Source: Bog-950 sp044225825
GTDB taxonomy: Bacteria; Bacteroidota; Bacteroidia; Chitinophagales; LD1
Direction: 5' to 3'
Assembly: GCA_044225825.1 (NCBI GenBank)
Contig: JBGAIB010000007.1
Coordinates: 186,001-250,000 of the forward strand
Length of the DNA: 64,000 bases
Part shown: positions 1-11,700 of the stretch, piece by piece
How positions within the stretch are numbered: the stretch's first letter is position 1
Layout: each line of letters opens with the position of its first letter
The notes under the pieces: model-generated
Told to the model about the DNA's origin: nothing
Seen by the model: only the letters and a program-made list of their open reading frames with translations
The model's database searches: none
Program-made: the position numbers and the translations under genes

Positions 1-3000
1 GTTGGAACGAAGGTGAATGAACCGTCAGCACTTAAGGTAAGAGCGCCATGGTTAGTACCCACAACAGGTGTAGTAGTTACGGTTAATGAAGTAACAGGGT
101 TGTTATCGGCATTGTCGTTATCGTTCGCACGAACACCGGTTGCGGTGGTAGCGGTTAAGGTAACGTTTTCGCCGGTTGAGTAACCATCGTTATTGGCAAT
201 TGGCGGATCGTTCACCGGTGTTACAGTAATATGGATGTGGGTGGTATCACAAGCTTGCGGCACACCGTTATCGCATACAACCAGGCAAATTGAATCCTGA
301 CCGTTGAAGTTAGTATTGGCTGTGTAAGTTACACACAGGGTACCAAGCACCAGGCTGCTTGAGGCAGTGCCACTGTTAGGACCGCAGAACTGAGCTGCAA
401 TGGTGTAGCTCTGGTTCACATCCGGATCGGTTACCGGAATACATACAGTGGTTGGACCGCAGTCTTCACAAGTCACAATCGGTGTATCTACTACAACCGG
501 TGGATCGTTCAGACAGTTTACAGTAATGTAAGCTGTAGCGGTATCGCACAGGCTTGGCAGCGGTGTGCCGCTATCGCATACGCGGTATTGGAACGAATCC
601 GGACCGCAGTAGTTGCTGGTTGGAACGTAAACAAACGAACCGTCACCGCTTAGGGTTAAGGTGCCGTGAGCCACGTTTACAACAGGCGAAGTAGAAACAG
701 TTAACGAAGTAACCGGATTATTATCGGCATTGTCGTTGTCGTTTGCACGAACACCAGTGCCGGTAGGAACGGTTAAGGTTTGATCTTCGTTAGTAGTGTA
801 GTTGTTGTTCAACGCTACCGGAGGATCGTTCACCGGCGTTACCGTGATGGTGATTTTTGTAGTATCGCAAAGCTGAGGCGAACCATTGTCGCACACCACT
901 AAGCAGATAGAATCGTTACCATTGAAGTTGGTGTTAGAAGTATACGTTAAGCATACGGTGTTAAACACGATGCTTGAGGTAGCGGTGCCGCTGTTCGGAC
1001 CACACAGGGTTTGAGCAATGCTGAATGTTGAGTTTTGGTCAGGATCAGTAATTGGCACGCACACTGTAATTGGACCACAATCTTCGCAATTGGTGATTGG
1101 GGTATCAACTACTACCGGTGGATCGTTCAGGCAGTTTACAGTAATAAAGGCTGTAGCTGTATCGCACAGGCTTGGAAGCGGAGTGCCGTTGTCGCACACA
1201 CGGTATTGGAACGAATCTAAACCGCAGAACTGCGCGGTTGGAACATACACGAAAGAGCCATCGCCGCTAAGCGTTAAGGTTCCGTGGGTTACGTTTACTA
1301 CCGGAGTTGTAGTTACGGTTAACGAAGTAACCGGATTGTTATCCGCGTTATCGTTATCGTTTGCACGAACACCTGTACCCACAGGTACCGTTAAGGTTAC
1401 ATCCTCGTTGGTAGTGTAGCTATTGTTAAGCGCTACAGGAGGATCGTTCACCGGTGTAACGGTAATGGTAATTTTAGTGGTATCGCACAGTTGAGGAACA
1501 CCATTATCGCAAACAACTAAACAAATAGAATCGTTGCCGTTAAAGTTAGTGTTTGATGTGTAGGTTAAACATACGGTATTGAATACAATGCTTGAAGAAG
1601 CAGTGCCGCTGTTAGGCCCACACAGGGTTTGTGCAATAGTAAAGGTTGAGTTCTGATCAGGATCTGTAATAGGAACACAAACAGTGATCGGACCACAATC
1701 TTCGCAATTGGTGATAGGAGTATCTACTACTACCGGTGGATCGTTCAGGCAGTTTACAGTAATGTAAGCTGTGGCAGTATCGCACAGGCTTGGCAGCGGT
1801 GTGCCGTTATCACAAACACGGTATTGGAATGAATCGCTACCGCAGAATTGTGCAGTAGGCACATATGTAAATGAGCCGTTGTTGTTAAGGGTTAAAGTGC
1901 CGTGAGCTACGTTAACAATTGGCGTAGTGGTAACGGTTAAAGAGGTAACCGGGTTGCCATCTGCATTATCGTTATCGTTTGCACGAACACCGGTACCAAC
2001 AGGTACGGTAAGTGTTTGATCTTCGTTAGTGCTGTAGTTATCGTTCAGCGCAACAGGAGGATCGTTCACCGGAGTAACGGTAATAGTAATCTTGGTGGTA
2101 TCGCACTTAACAGGTGAACCATTGTCGCAAACAACCAGGCATATCGAATCAACGCCGTTGAAGTTGTTATTGGCAGTGTAAGTTACACATGCAGTATTGA
2201 ATACAATAGATGTATTAGCGGTGCCGCTGTTAGGACCACACAATACCTGACCAATGTTAAAGGTGGTATTATCAGGATCGGTAATTGGCACACATACAGT
2301 AATTGGTCCGCAATCTTCGCAGGTTACAATCGGGGTATCCACTACCACCGGAGGATCGTTCACACAAATTACAGTAATGTAAGCGGTAGCAGTATCGCAC
2401 AGGCTTGGCAGAGGCGTGCCGTTGTCGCACACACGGTAAACAAATGAGTCGCTACCGCAGTAGTTGCTGGTAGGCACATAAGTAAACGAACCATTGCCGT
2501 TCAGTGTTAAGGTGCCATGGGCCACGTTAACAATTGGCGAAGTGGTTACAGTTAAAGTAGTAACCGCATTGCCATCGGCGTTATCGTTATCGTTTGCACG
2601 AACACCAGTTCCAAGAGGTACGGTTAAGGTTACATCTTCGCTGGTAGTGTAAGCATCGTTGATAGCAATTGGAGGATCGTTTACCGGAGTAACGGTGATA
2701 CGGATGTGGCTGGTATCGCACTTGCTTGGCAAGCCGTTATCGCAAATGATGAGGCATAAGCTGTCGTTACCATTGAAATTAGGGTTAGGTGTATAGGTTA
2801 CACAAAGCGTATGGAAGATGTCGCTTACGGTGATGTTGCTAACCGCACCTGAAGCAGGGTTGCATAACAGGTTGGCAGCATGTAAGTCGGTAACATCCAC
2901 ATCGCTGAAAGGAACACATACAGTGATTGGCTGATCTTCAGGAGTAGTGATGGTTGAGTCGCCAACTACCGGAGCATCATTTACAGGCGTAACAGTAATG

Positions 3001-6000
3001 TAAACGGTAGCGCTATCGCACTTAACCGGTACACCATTGTCGCATACTGCATAGATGAAAGAATCTAAGCCATTGTAATTAGAAGTCGGCACATAAGTGA
3101 ACGAACCGTTGCTATTTAAGGTAAGCGTACCATGCGATACGTTTACAACTGGCGAGGTGTTTACTGTAAGCGTGCCGCCATCCGGATCGTTGTCGTTGGT
3201 CAATACACCCGTTACAGGCACGTTCAGTGTTACATCTTCCGGTGTAGTGTAAGCATCGTTGTTAGCAATTGGCTTGATGTTTACACAAGAGTAATCGAGG
3301 ATGGCTACGCCGGTATCGCAAAGATTTGGTGTGCCGCCATCGCATACTACGTAGCAGAATGAATCAACACCGTTAAAGGCAGGCGTTGGTGTATAAACAA
3401 AGTTACCGTTGAGTTGCAGCACCAGGGTTCCGGTAAACGGACCACAGATAGTGCCGATGGTTTGCATGGCAGGACCATCAATATCAATATCGTTGCCTAA
3501 TACGTTTTTCCGGATAGCTGTGTCAATACAAGAAGGATAGATATCATCAACGGCAATAGGCTTATCGTTAACCGGGGTTACGATGATGGTAATCTTGGTA
3601 GTATCGCACAGTTGTGGAGTACCGTTGTCGCATACCACTAAACAAACTGAATCAGTTCCGTTGTAGTTGGCATTTGGGGCGTAGGTAACACAAACCAGGT
3701 GCGGGTTACCGGTATTATTTACGGTAGTACCCGAAATGTTACCATTGTTAGGGCCGCAGTAAATATTAGTAATAGAGTGCGATTGTGTAGCTGTTTCAGG
3801 GTCACTGATTGGAATACATACAGTTACCGGAACATCTTCAGGAGTAGTAACGGTAGAGTCGTTAATTACCGGCTTATCGTTAACAGGTAACACATTTACA
3901 ATTACATATGCTGTATCGCAAGCAGCAGGACTTTCGTTATCACATGCGCGGTAGCAGAATGAATCGACACCAGTATAGTTAGATGCAGGTGTGTACGTAA
4001 AGCTGCCGTTTGCATTGATGGTTACTGAACCGTGCAGCGGACCGCAACCAGCCGGCTGGCTAACAGTTAACGGTTGTTGTGGAGTTGCAGGATCGTAGTC
4101 GTTGGTTAATACGCCCGGAGCTGAAATGTTCAGCGGGGTATCTTCATTGGTGCTGTAGTTGTCGTTTACAGCAACAGGAGGACAAGAATTTACAGTGGCC
4201 ACTACTGTTGCGCTGTTCGTGCTGCTGCAACCGCTTACTGTAACTACCAGTGAGTAGGTACCGCTCATGGCTGGCAGTGCATTTGCACGAACCGGATTTT
4301 GAACGGCAGAAGTATAACCCGCAGGACCACTCCAGCTATAAGTAGCACCTGCAACAGTTGCGGCAAACAGTTTTAAAGTATCGCCATAACATACCGGGCT
4401 ATTGCTAGTTGGTGTGGCGGCGGTTGGTGTTTGATTAACTGTTACGTTTACTGTTCCGGCAGTTGTAGAAGTACAACCTGAAACTGTTTGAGTAACTGAA
4501 TATAAACCAGTACCTGCAGTTGTTATAGTAGCAATGGTAGGGTTTTGTGTAGTTGAGCTAAACGCGTTAGGGCCGGTCCAGTTGTAGCTAGCACCAGGCT
4601 GGCCTGTTGCGGTTAAGCTTAATGTGTTGCCACTGCAAATTGGATTTGGAGTAGCGGCTGCAGTAGGTGCATTAGGTGTAGTATTTACTACCACTGTTAC
4701 AGTAGCAGTATCCGAAGTACAGCCACTGGCTGTTTGAACTACTTTATAAACACCGGCACCGGCTGTAGTAATAGAGGCCACAGTTGGATTTGCCAGAGCG
4801 GAGGTAAATCCGTTAGGGCCAACCCAGCTAAACGTAGCGCCGCCTAAACCACTTACACTTAAGTTAAGTGTTTGGCCAGTACAGATCGGATTAGGTGTTG
4901 CAGTTGCAGTTGGGGTGGCAGGTTTGCTTACTACAGTAACCGAAGTGTTTGCGGTGGCAGTACAAGTATTGCCATCAGTAACGGTTACCGTGTAAACACC
5001 GGTAGCTGCAGTGGTAGCGCCAATAATGCTTGGATTCTGTGTATTTGAACCGAAGCTATTAGGGCCGCTCCATAAGTAAGAGTAGGAGCCGTTACCACCA
5101 CTTGGTGTAGAAGTAAGGTTTACATTGAATGTTTGACAAACCGGTGTATTGCTGCCTGCAGTAACTGAAGGACGGGCATTTACCACTACTGCTGTTGATG
5201 CAGTTGCGCTACAACCGTTCAGGTCGGTAACACGGATAGTGTAGGTGCCTGCATTGGCAGCACTAACGTTAGTTATAGTTGGGTTCTGCGTAGCATTGCT
5301 GTACGAAGAAGGACCGCTCCACAGGTAGCCGTAACCACCTGCACCACCGGCAGGAACCGAAGAAAGGTTGATATTGCTGTTAGCGCATACCGGACTGTTG
5401 CTGCTTGCACTTACACTTGGTGTTGGATTAACTACAACAGTTGTTGAAGTTGTAACCGTACAAGAGTTGGCCGCAGTTACAAGTAAGCTATAGGTACCGC
5501 CCATTGGCACGGTAGAATTAGTACGAATTGGGTTTTGCAGTGCTGAAGTAAATCCAAGAGGACCGCTCCAGCTATATGTTGCGCCTGCAACTGCAGTAGA
5601 GAACAACCATTTGGTATCGCCCGCACAAACCGGAGTATTGCTGCTTAATGTTGGAGCAGATGGAGCAGCCGGATCTGTTAGGGTTACTGCAGTAGTGTAT
5701 GCAGCAGAAGGACATCCGGCAGCAGTAACTACAAAGTTATTATAAGTGCCAGCTGTTAAGCCGGTAATGGTTACCTGGCCTCCGGCAGCTACTAATACCA
5801 CAGGACCTTGTGGGGTTCCGTTCTTAGTGTAAGTTACTGAATAGCTGGTGCCGTTGGTTAAACCACTGATGGTTACTGAACCCTGTGAGCCACCACAGGT
5901 GGTTGGGTTAGAACCTGAAGCTGCAGTAATAACCGGAGTAGGGTTAACAGTAAGTGTTACCGTTGTAGCAGGCGAAGTACAACCAGCCACTGTTTGGGTT

Positions 6001-6071
6001 ACTGCGTAAACACCACCGAAGTTGGTAGCAGTAATTAAACGAGTTGGGTTTTGCAGGGTGCTGCCTGAAGC
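1..6071 (-). CDS. C-terminal continuation of the giant T9SS-type repeat protein (partial, after a frame break)
   Basis: This minus-strand frame is open without a stop from about 6071 to the window edge, so the gene continues outside. It starts inside an Ig-like repeat and joins the 11911-6035 frame if two single bases near 6096 and 6073 are removed, so the two parts are most likely one gene. Going from 6071 to 1 there is the end of the long Ig-like repeats, then about six short Ig-like domains (roughly 5640-4190) with a recurring WSGP motif. Then come at least a dozen cadherin-like domains of about 103 residues, with DNDN and VNDPP motifs like calcium-binding cadherin/VCBS folds. These alternate in two types to give a 206-residue period and carry about 13 cysteines per period. 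The likely role is a cell-surface adhesin. The C-terminal sorting domain is not in view. Repeat architecture is seen directly; adhesin function is inferred. Confidence 0.82.
205..2680 (-). repeat. Tandem 618-bp in-frame repeats (206-aa cadherin-like double domain)
   Basis: The anchor GGATCGTTCACCGG, written on the plus strand, or a close variant, begins at 205, 823, 1441, 2059 and 2674. The spacings are 618, 618, 618 and 615 bp, all multiples of three. Each period encodes two cadherin-like domains of different type. Related but more diverged half-units continue to about 4190. Confidence 0.85.
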
Positions 6072-8770
6072 TTTGTGGGCCTGTCCAGCTGTAGGGAAGC
6101 ACCGATTACGCCGGTAGCATTAAACTGAACCGTTTGACCGGTACAAGCCGGGTTAGGAGTTGCAGATACGCCGCTTGGTGCAGCAGGTGTTGTAGGATCG
6201 CTTAGTGTTACAGGACCTGCAAACGTTGAAGAAGCACAACCGCTAAGCGTAGCCGAGAAGTTTGTATATGTGCCGGCTCCTAAACCGGTTATTACAATTG
6301 AACCACCGGCGTTAGAGTTGATAGTAACAGGGCCTTGCGAAACACCATTCTTAAGATAGGTAACTGAATAGGTAGTGCTGGCACTGAGACCATTTAAGGT
6401 AATTGAGCCATCTGTGCCACCGCAGGTGGTTGGATTAGTTGAACTGCTGCCGCTGATAACAGGTGTAGGGTTAACATTTACCAGTACAGTAGCCGGAGCA
6501 GAGGTACAACCTGCAACAGTTTGTGTAACTGAGTAGGTGCCTGCCATGGTTAAAGTAACCGGTGTGCGGGTTACCGGAGAACCGCTGGCAGTACCTCCAC
6601 CGTTAGGGAAGGTCCAGCTTAAGTTGGTGCCGGTAGCAGTTAAAGTTAAAGTGCCGCCCTGGCAAACCGGGTTAGGTGTTGCAGCTACGTTTGTAGGAGC
6701 AGCCGGTGTGCTTGGATCGCTTAAGGTTATAGGACCTCCATAGGTGTTCGAAGAACAACCGTTGAGGGTTAATATAAAGTTAGTGTATGAGCCAGCAGTT
6801 AAACCGCTAACTGTAAGAACGCCACTGGCGTTAGTTGAAATATTGAAGGTACCTGCAGGGCTGCCGTTTTTATCGTAGCTAACCGCATAGGTAGTGCTGG
6901 CATTTAAGCCAGAGAAAGAAATAGAACCGTTAGTGCCACCACAAGTAGTTGGGTTAACACTGGTGCTAAACGTTACAACCGGTTTAGGGTTAACCGTTAC
7001 GCTAACGGTAGCAGGTGCTGAAGTACAGTTATTTACTGTTTGTGTAACACTATAAGTGCCACCCATTGAGGTGGTAACAGGTGTGCGCGTTACAGGTGAA
7101 CCACTTGCAGTGCCACCACCACTTGGGAAAGTCCAGGTTAAGTTGCTGCCTACGGCAGTTAAGGTTAAAGTGCCGCCTTCGCAAACAGGGTTAGGTGTTG
7201 CTGCAACACTGGTAGGTGCAGCAGGGTTGGCCGGATCGGTTAAAGTTACCGGACCAGCTACTGTATTAGAAGTACAACCGCTAATGGTTACGCTAAAGTT
7301 GGTATAGGTGCCGGCAGTTAATCCGGTAATGATAACCTGACCGCTACCGTTAGCAACAATGGTTACAGGTCCCTGGCCAATACCACCTTTCAGGTAGTTA
7401 ACGGTGTAGCTCTGGCTGGCTACTAAACCGGTTAAGGTTATAGAGCCCTGGTTACCTGCGCAGGTTGAAGGATTAGTAGTAGTACCTAAAGCAATCGCAG
7501 GCGTAGTGTTTACAGTAACTACAACAGTAGCTGCAGGCGAAACGCAACCAGCGACAGTCTGTGTTACTGAATAAGTTCCTGCCATTGCGGTAGTAACGTT
7601 CGTACGGGTAAGCGGGCTGCCGCTAGCGGTAGGGCCATCAGGGTACGTCCAGCTTAAGTTACTGCCTATAGCCGATAAGGTTAAGGTAGCACCTGTACAA
7701 ATAGGATTTGGACTTGCTGTAACACTTGAAGGAGCCGCAGGAGCACTTGGATCGGTTAATGTAACCGGACCGGCAATTGCATTAGACGAACAACCGTTTA
7801 ATGTAACTACGAAGTTGGTATAGGTGCCGGCTGTTAAACCGGTGATAGTTAATATGCCGCTTGCGTTAGTTGCAATGTTAACCGGACCAACGTTGCTGCC
7901 GTTTTTAACATAGCTAACTGAGTAAGTAGTGCTGGCAGTTAATCCGCTAAAGCTAATAGTGCCCTGGTTGCCCGCACAAGTTGTTGGGTTGCTGCTGGTG
8001 CTAAAGCTAAAGGTTGGCTTAGGATTAACCGTTACTACTACAGTAGCCGGAGCCGAAGTACAGTTATTTACAGTTTGAGTTACGCTATAGGTGCCGCCCA
8101 TGGTTAAAGTAACCGGTGTGCGGGTTACAGGCGAACCTGTTGCTGTACCACCACCATTAGGGAAGGTCCAGCTAAGGCTGGTACCGGTAGCACTTAATGT
8201 TAACGTACCGCCTTCGCAAACCGGATTAGGTGATGCTGTAACAGCAGTAGGTGCAGCAGGGTTGGCCGGATCGGTTAAAGTTACCGGACCTGCTAGAACG
8301 TTAGAAGTACAACCACTAAGTGTAACTGAAATGTTGGTGTAAGTGCCGGCAGTTAAACCGGTAATTACCAACTGGCCGCTACCGTTGGTAGTAAACGAAG
8401 CAGTAGTAGGAGCGCCACCGTTTTTAGTATAGGTTACACTATATAATGTAGAGTTATTTAAACCAGCCAATGTTATAGTACCGTTGCTGCCGCTACAAGT
8501 AGTTGGGCCAGCACTGGTAGATAAGGTTATAGCAGGTGTTGTGTTCACTACAAGCGTTACTGTTCCTGCGCTGGATACACAACCACTGATGGTTTGTGTT
8601 ACCGAATAAACACCGGCCATAGCAGTTGTTGTGATAAGGCGGGTTGGGTTTTGCAGGGTGCTTGTAAATCCAGAAGGACCAGTCCAGTTAAAGGTGCCGG
8701 TACCGGTTGCATTCAGCTGCACGGTTTGACCAGTACAGATAGGATTTGGTGTTGCAGAAGCGGTTGGTGT
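5640..8770 (-). repeat. Tandem 516-519-bp in-frame repeats (172-173-aa Ig-like unit)
   Basis: A linker motif encoding PAAP followed by an Ig-like start recurs. Equivalent bases lie at about 6174, 6693, 7212, 7728 and 8247, which gives spacings of 519, 519, 516 and 519 bp. Each unit holds one domain with a TYSVTQTV motif and one with an LTAGTYTNF motif. The frame break at 6072-6096 lies inside the last complete unit. Confidence 0.82.
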
Positions 8771-11700
8771 TGGAACCGAAGAAGGCACTAACACCAGCGG
8801 ACCTGTGATAGTATCGCCGCACAAAGGGTTGGTTGGGTGAAACACCTGAACCGTTGTATAAGTTCCGGAGTTCAGACCAGGAATAACCAGCGTACCGTTG
8901 TTTTGGGTAGTAAGGTTAAACGGACCTTGTGGCGCACCGCCATTGTAGCTATAATATATAGTATAGGTTACGTTCGGCAACAGGGTGCTGTTAGAAATAG
9001 TAATGTTACCATTTGGCGGGGTACAGGTTGTTGGACTGTTAGCTGTGATGGTAGCACCGGTTAAGTCTACACAGTGGTACTTCAGTACCATGTAATCCTC
9101 AATTTCACCGTTTACAGCATTCGCAGTTGGCGAAGGAGTAGCTGTAAAGAATGAAGTTTGAGCTGTAATTCTTAAGCGCAGGTATGATGTATCACTTGCC
9201 GAGTTAAAGTTGATACCGTTCCAAATAAGGCTGGCGCTGGTTGCACCACTGGCCACCATGGCGGTATCTACTTCACTGTTATCGAATACACCGTTACCGT
9301 TAAAGTCGATCCAGCCAATTACCACGGCATTAAAACCGGTGGTATTTACAATTGGGAAAGTTAAACCATAACGGGTGGCAGTATCCTGAATCATCACCTG
9401 TGTTACAGACAGAGCGTCTTCGTCATCAGGAGAGGCACCGGCCAAGTCATCCACGTCGGCTTTTTTACCAGGTGTAGGTGAATGGAAGTCCTCACGGTCA
9501 ATCTTTGAACCCAGTTTTAAGCTATTAAAGATGTAGTGGTTAGGGCTGCTGGTTGATCCCAGGTTGTAGCTCAACGGGGCATCACCAAAATCAAAGTTCA
9601 ACAGGTTACCACCGATACGCCATTTAAATACTAAGTGTACGTCATCGTTGTCGGTATCATCTGCTCTGGAATTATCGAATACCCCTGCAGGACCAACAGG
9701 GTTAGGCGTAAGGGAAGAACTGTGTACAGTAGTACCTAAACAGATAAGGGTATCACCTTCCACCTGGAAGTGGTTACTACCTTTTGGCACACCGGTTGCA
9801 CCCAGGTAGTCGTTCTGCGAACCACCTATATAAGTAGCAAAGTATTGGGTGCTAAGGTCAGTCCCCATAACCATGTAAAAGATATCCCAACCACCGTTTG
9901 AAGTACTATCGTAGAACGTACCACCGTCGGCGAGGTTTTTACAAGGGAAGTTGTTTGACTGGGTTTCACCGAACACCATCACCGCGTATGGGGTATATGT
10001 GCGGAGTGTGTTACCGCGTTCATCGCCACTACCACCAAAGTAGGTAGCCTGCCAGGTATTCGTTCCACCCAGTTTTGGCAACTTGGCGATAAAGGCATCC
10101 TGACCACCATTCTGAGTAATATCAAAACGGCTACCTGTTCCTAACGGGAAACCTTGAGCCGTGCTGCTACTGGTAATACCAGTTACAAAAAGGGTATCGA
10201 AAGGTCCGATGGTTAAGCCATAACATTCATCACTTTGAGTTCCCCCAACCTTGGTTAACATGTCGAACGTACCACCGGCAGCAGGTATAACACCTACCAC
10301 ACCATCCGTACCGCTACCGGCAGCGCCGGCAGAGTTAACTAAACCTGGGAATGAACCAGTACTGGCGGTTGAACCTGAGAAAGCAATTTTACCATCGCTG
10401 AAAACGGCTATGTCGTTCAAATCGTCGTTGTCGTTACCACCTATGTAAGTACCGAATGCGAGTGTATTGAAGGAGGTAAACTTACCAATATACATTTCGC
10501 GGCTACCGTCGTAAGAAGCATCATATGCGCTACCGATGTAGTTAGGAGTAGTTGTAGATAAAGCAGCATTTACAATACCACCAACTACAAAACTGTTGTT
10601 GCTTAAACCGCGGATAGAACGCATTTCATCGCCGTTACCGCTACTACCGATATAAGTACAGTATTGCAGGGTATTAAGGGAGGAAGAGTTAAGCGCAATA
10701 ACGAAACCATCCTGCGAACCACCGATAGCATTGTCAAATGCAGTACCTGTAGTCGGAATGGTGCCGTCGGTATAACCGCAGGCGTAGATTACACTTTTAT
10801 CTGGTGAAAGGCCTAGACCATACACACCATCCTGGGCAGTACTACCAAAGTAAGTTACAGCCAGAATAGCTGTTCCATTGGCATTAATCTTATAAACGAT
10901 ACCGTCAACGCTTCCGTTATATGAGTTATCGTAACCGAACAAGCCGGAAGCGATATAGGTTGTGGCAATAGACATGTTGATCTTACCACCACAATACACG
11001 TTGCCGCTGTTATCCAGTTCAATGGCATATAAGTATTCGTCGAAGTTGTTGTCGTTACAATCAAAGAAAATACCCCACTTTAAGCTGGGGTCAATGATTA
11101 ATGGAAAGTTAGGGTTAACTTCTCCCTGGATATTAAAAGTGGCTACCTGACCGTTAACTACAAAGTTGGCATTCAGTAAAACCTTTTTGCCATTTATTAC
11201 CTGGTAAACTTCCGGGATATCGAACTTAACTTCCTGGAAACGGAGTTTTACTTCCAGGTTTCCCTTTTCATCGATGCGCAGGCCATCCTGACCCTTAAAG
11301 CGCATTTTGATGTTTTTGTAATCAGCACCGGCATTTACCACCCAGTCAAACTCCATGGTGTTTTTTTCCTGGCTATACATACGCAGGTCGATACCATTGT
11401 AAATATTTTTCAGGGTTTGTTCGCCGTAAGCGTTAACATCAGAAGTATTAGATGAACCATCGCCCAGGAAATAGTTGTACTTCGTTACAAACGGCTGGCT
11501 GCGTTCCACCGTAAAGTCAGGATTGTATCCATCGAACGAAATACCCCAGCCATGGGCCTCGTGTACCTCGTTTTCCTCGTCCTCTTCTTCTTCGATCACC
11601 GACTCATCGGCATCTGCCTTGCCATGAGGCTTAATAGTGATGAAGTTCAGTTCATTTCTTTTTACAATCAAACTACCTACGTTGGTTTGACCGATAGCAA

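Noticed and set aside
205..2680. Regular repeats considered as a CRISPR array or satellite
   Set aside because: The period is 618 bp and in frame, the whole unit is coding, and there are no short identical repeats with unique spacers.
6072..6096. Phase-variation switch in the giant gene
   Set aside because: The tracts are only three bases long, too short for the usual slipped-strand switching; an indel or assembly error is simpler.
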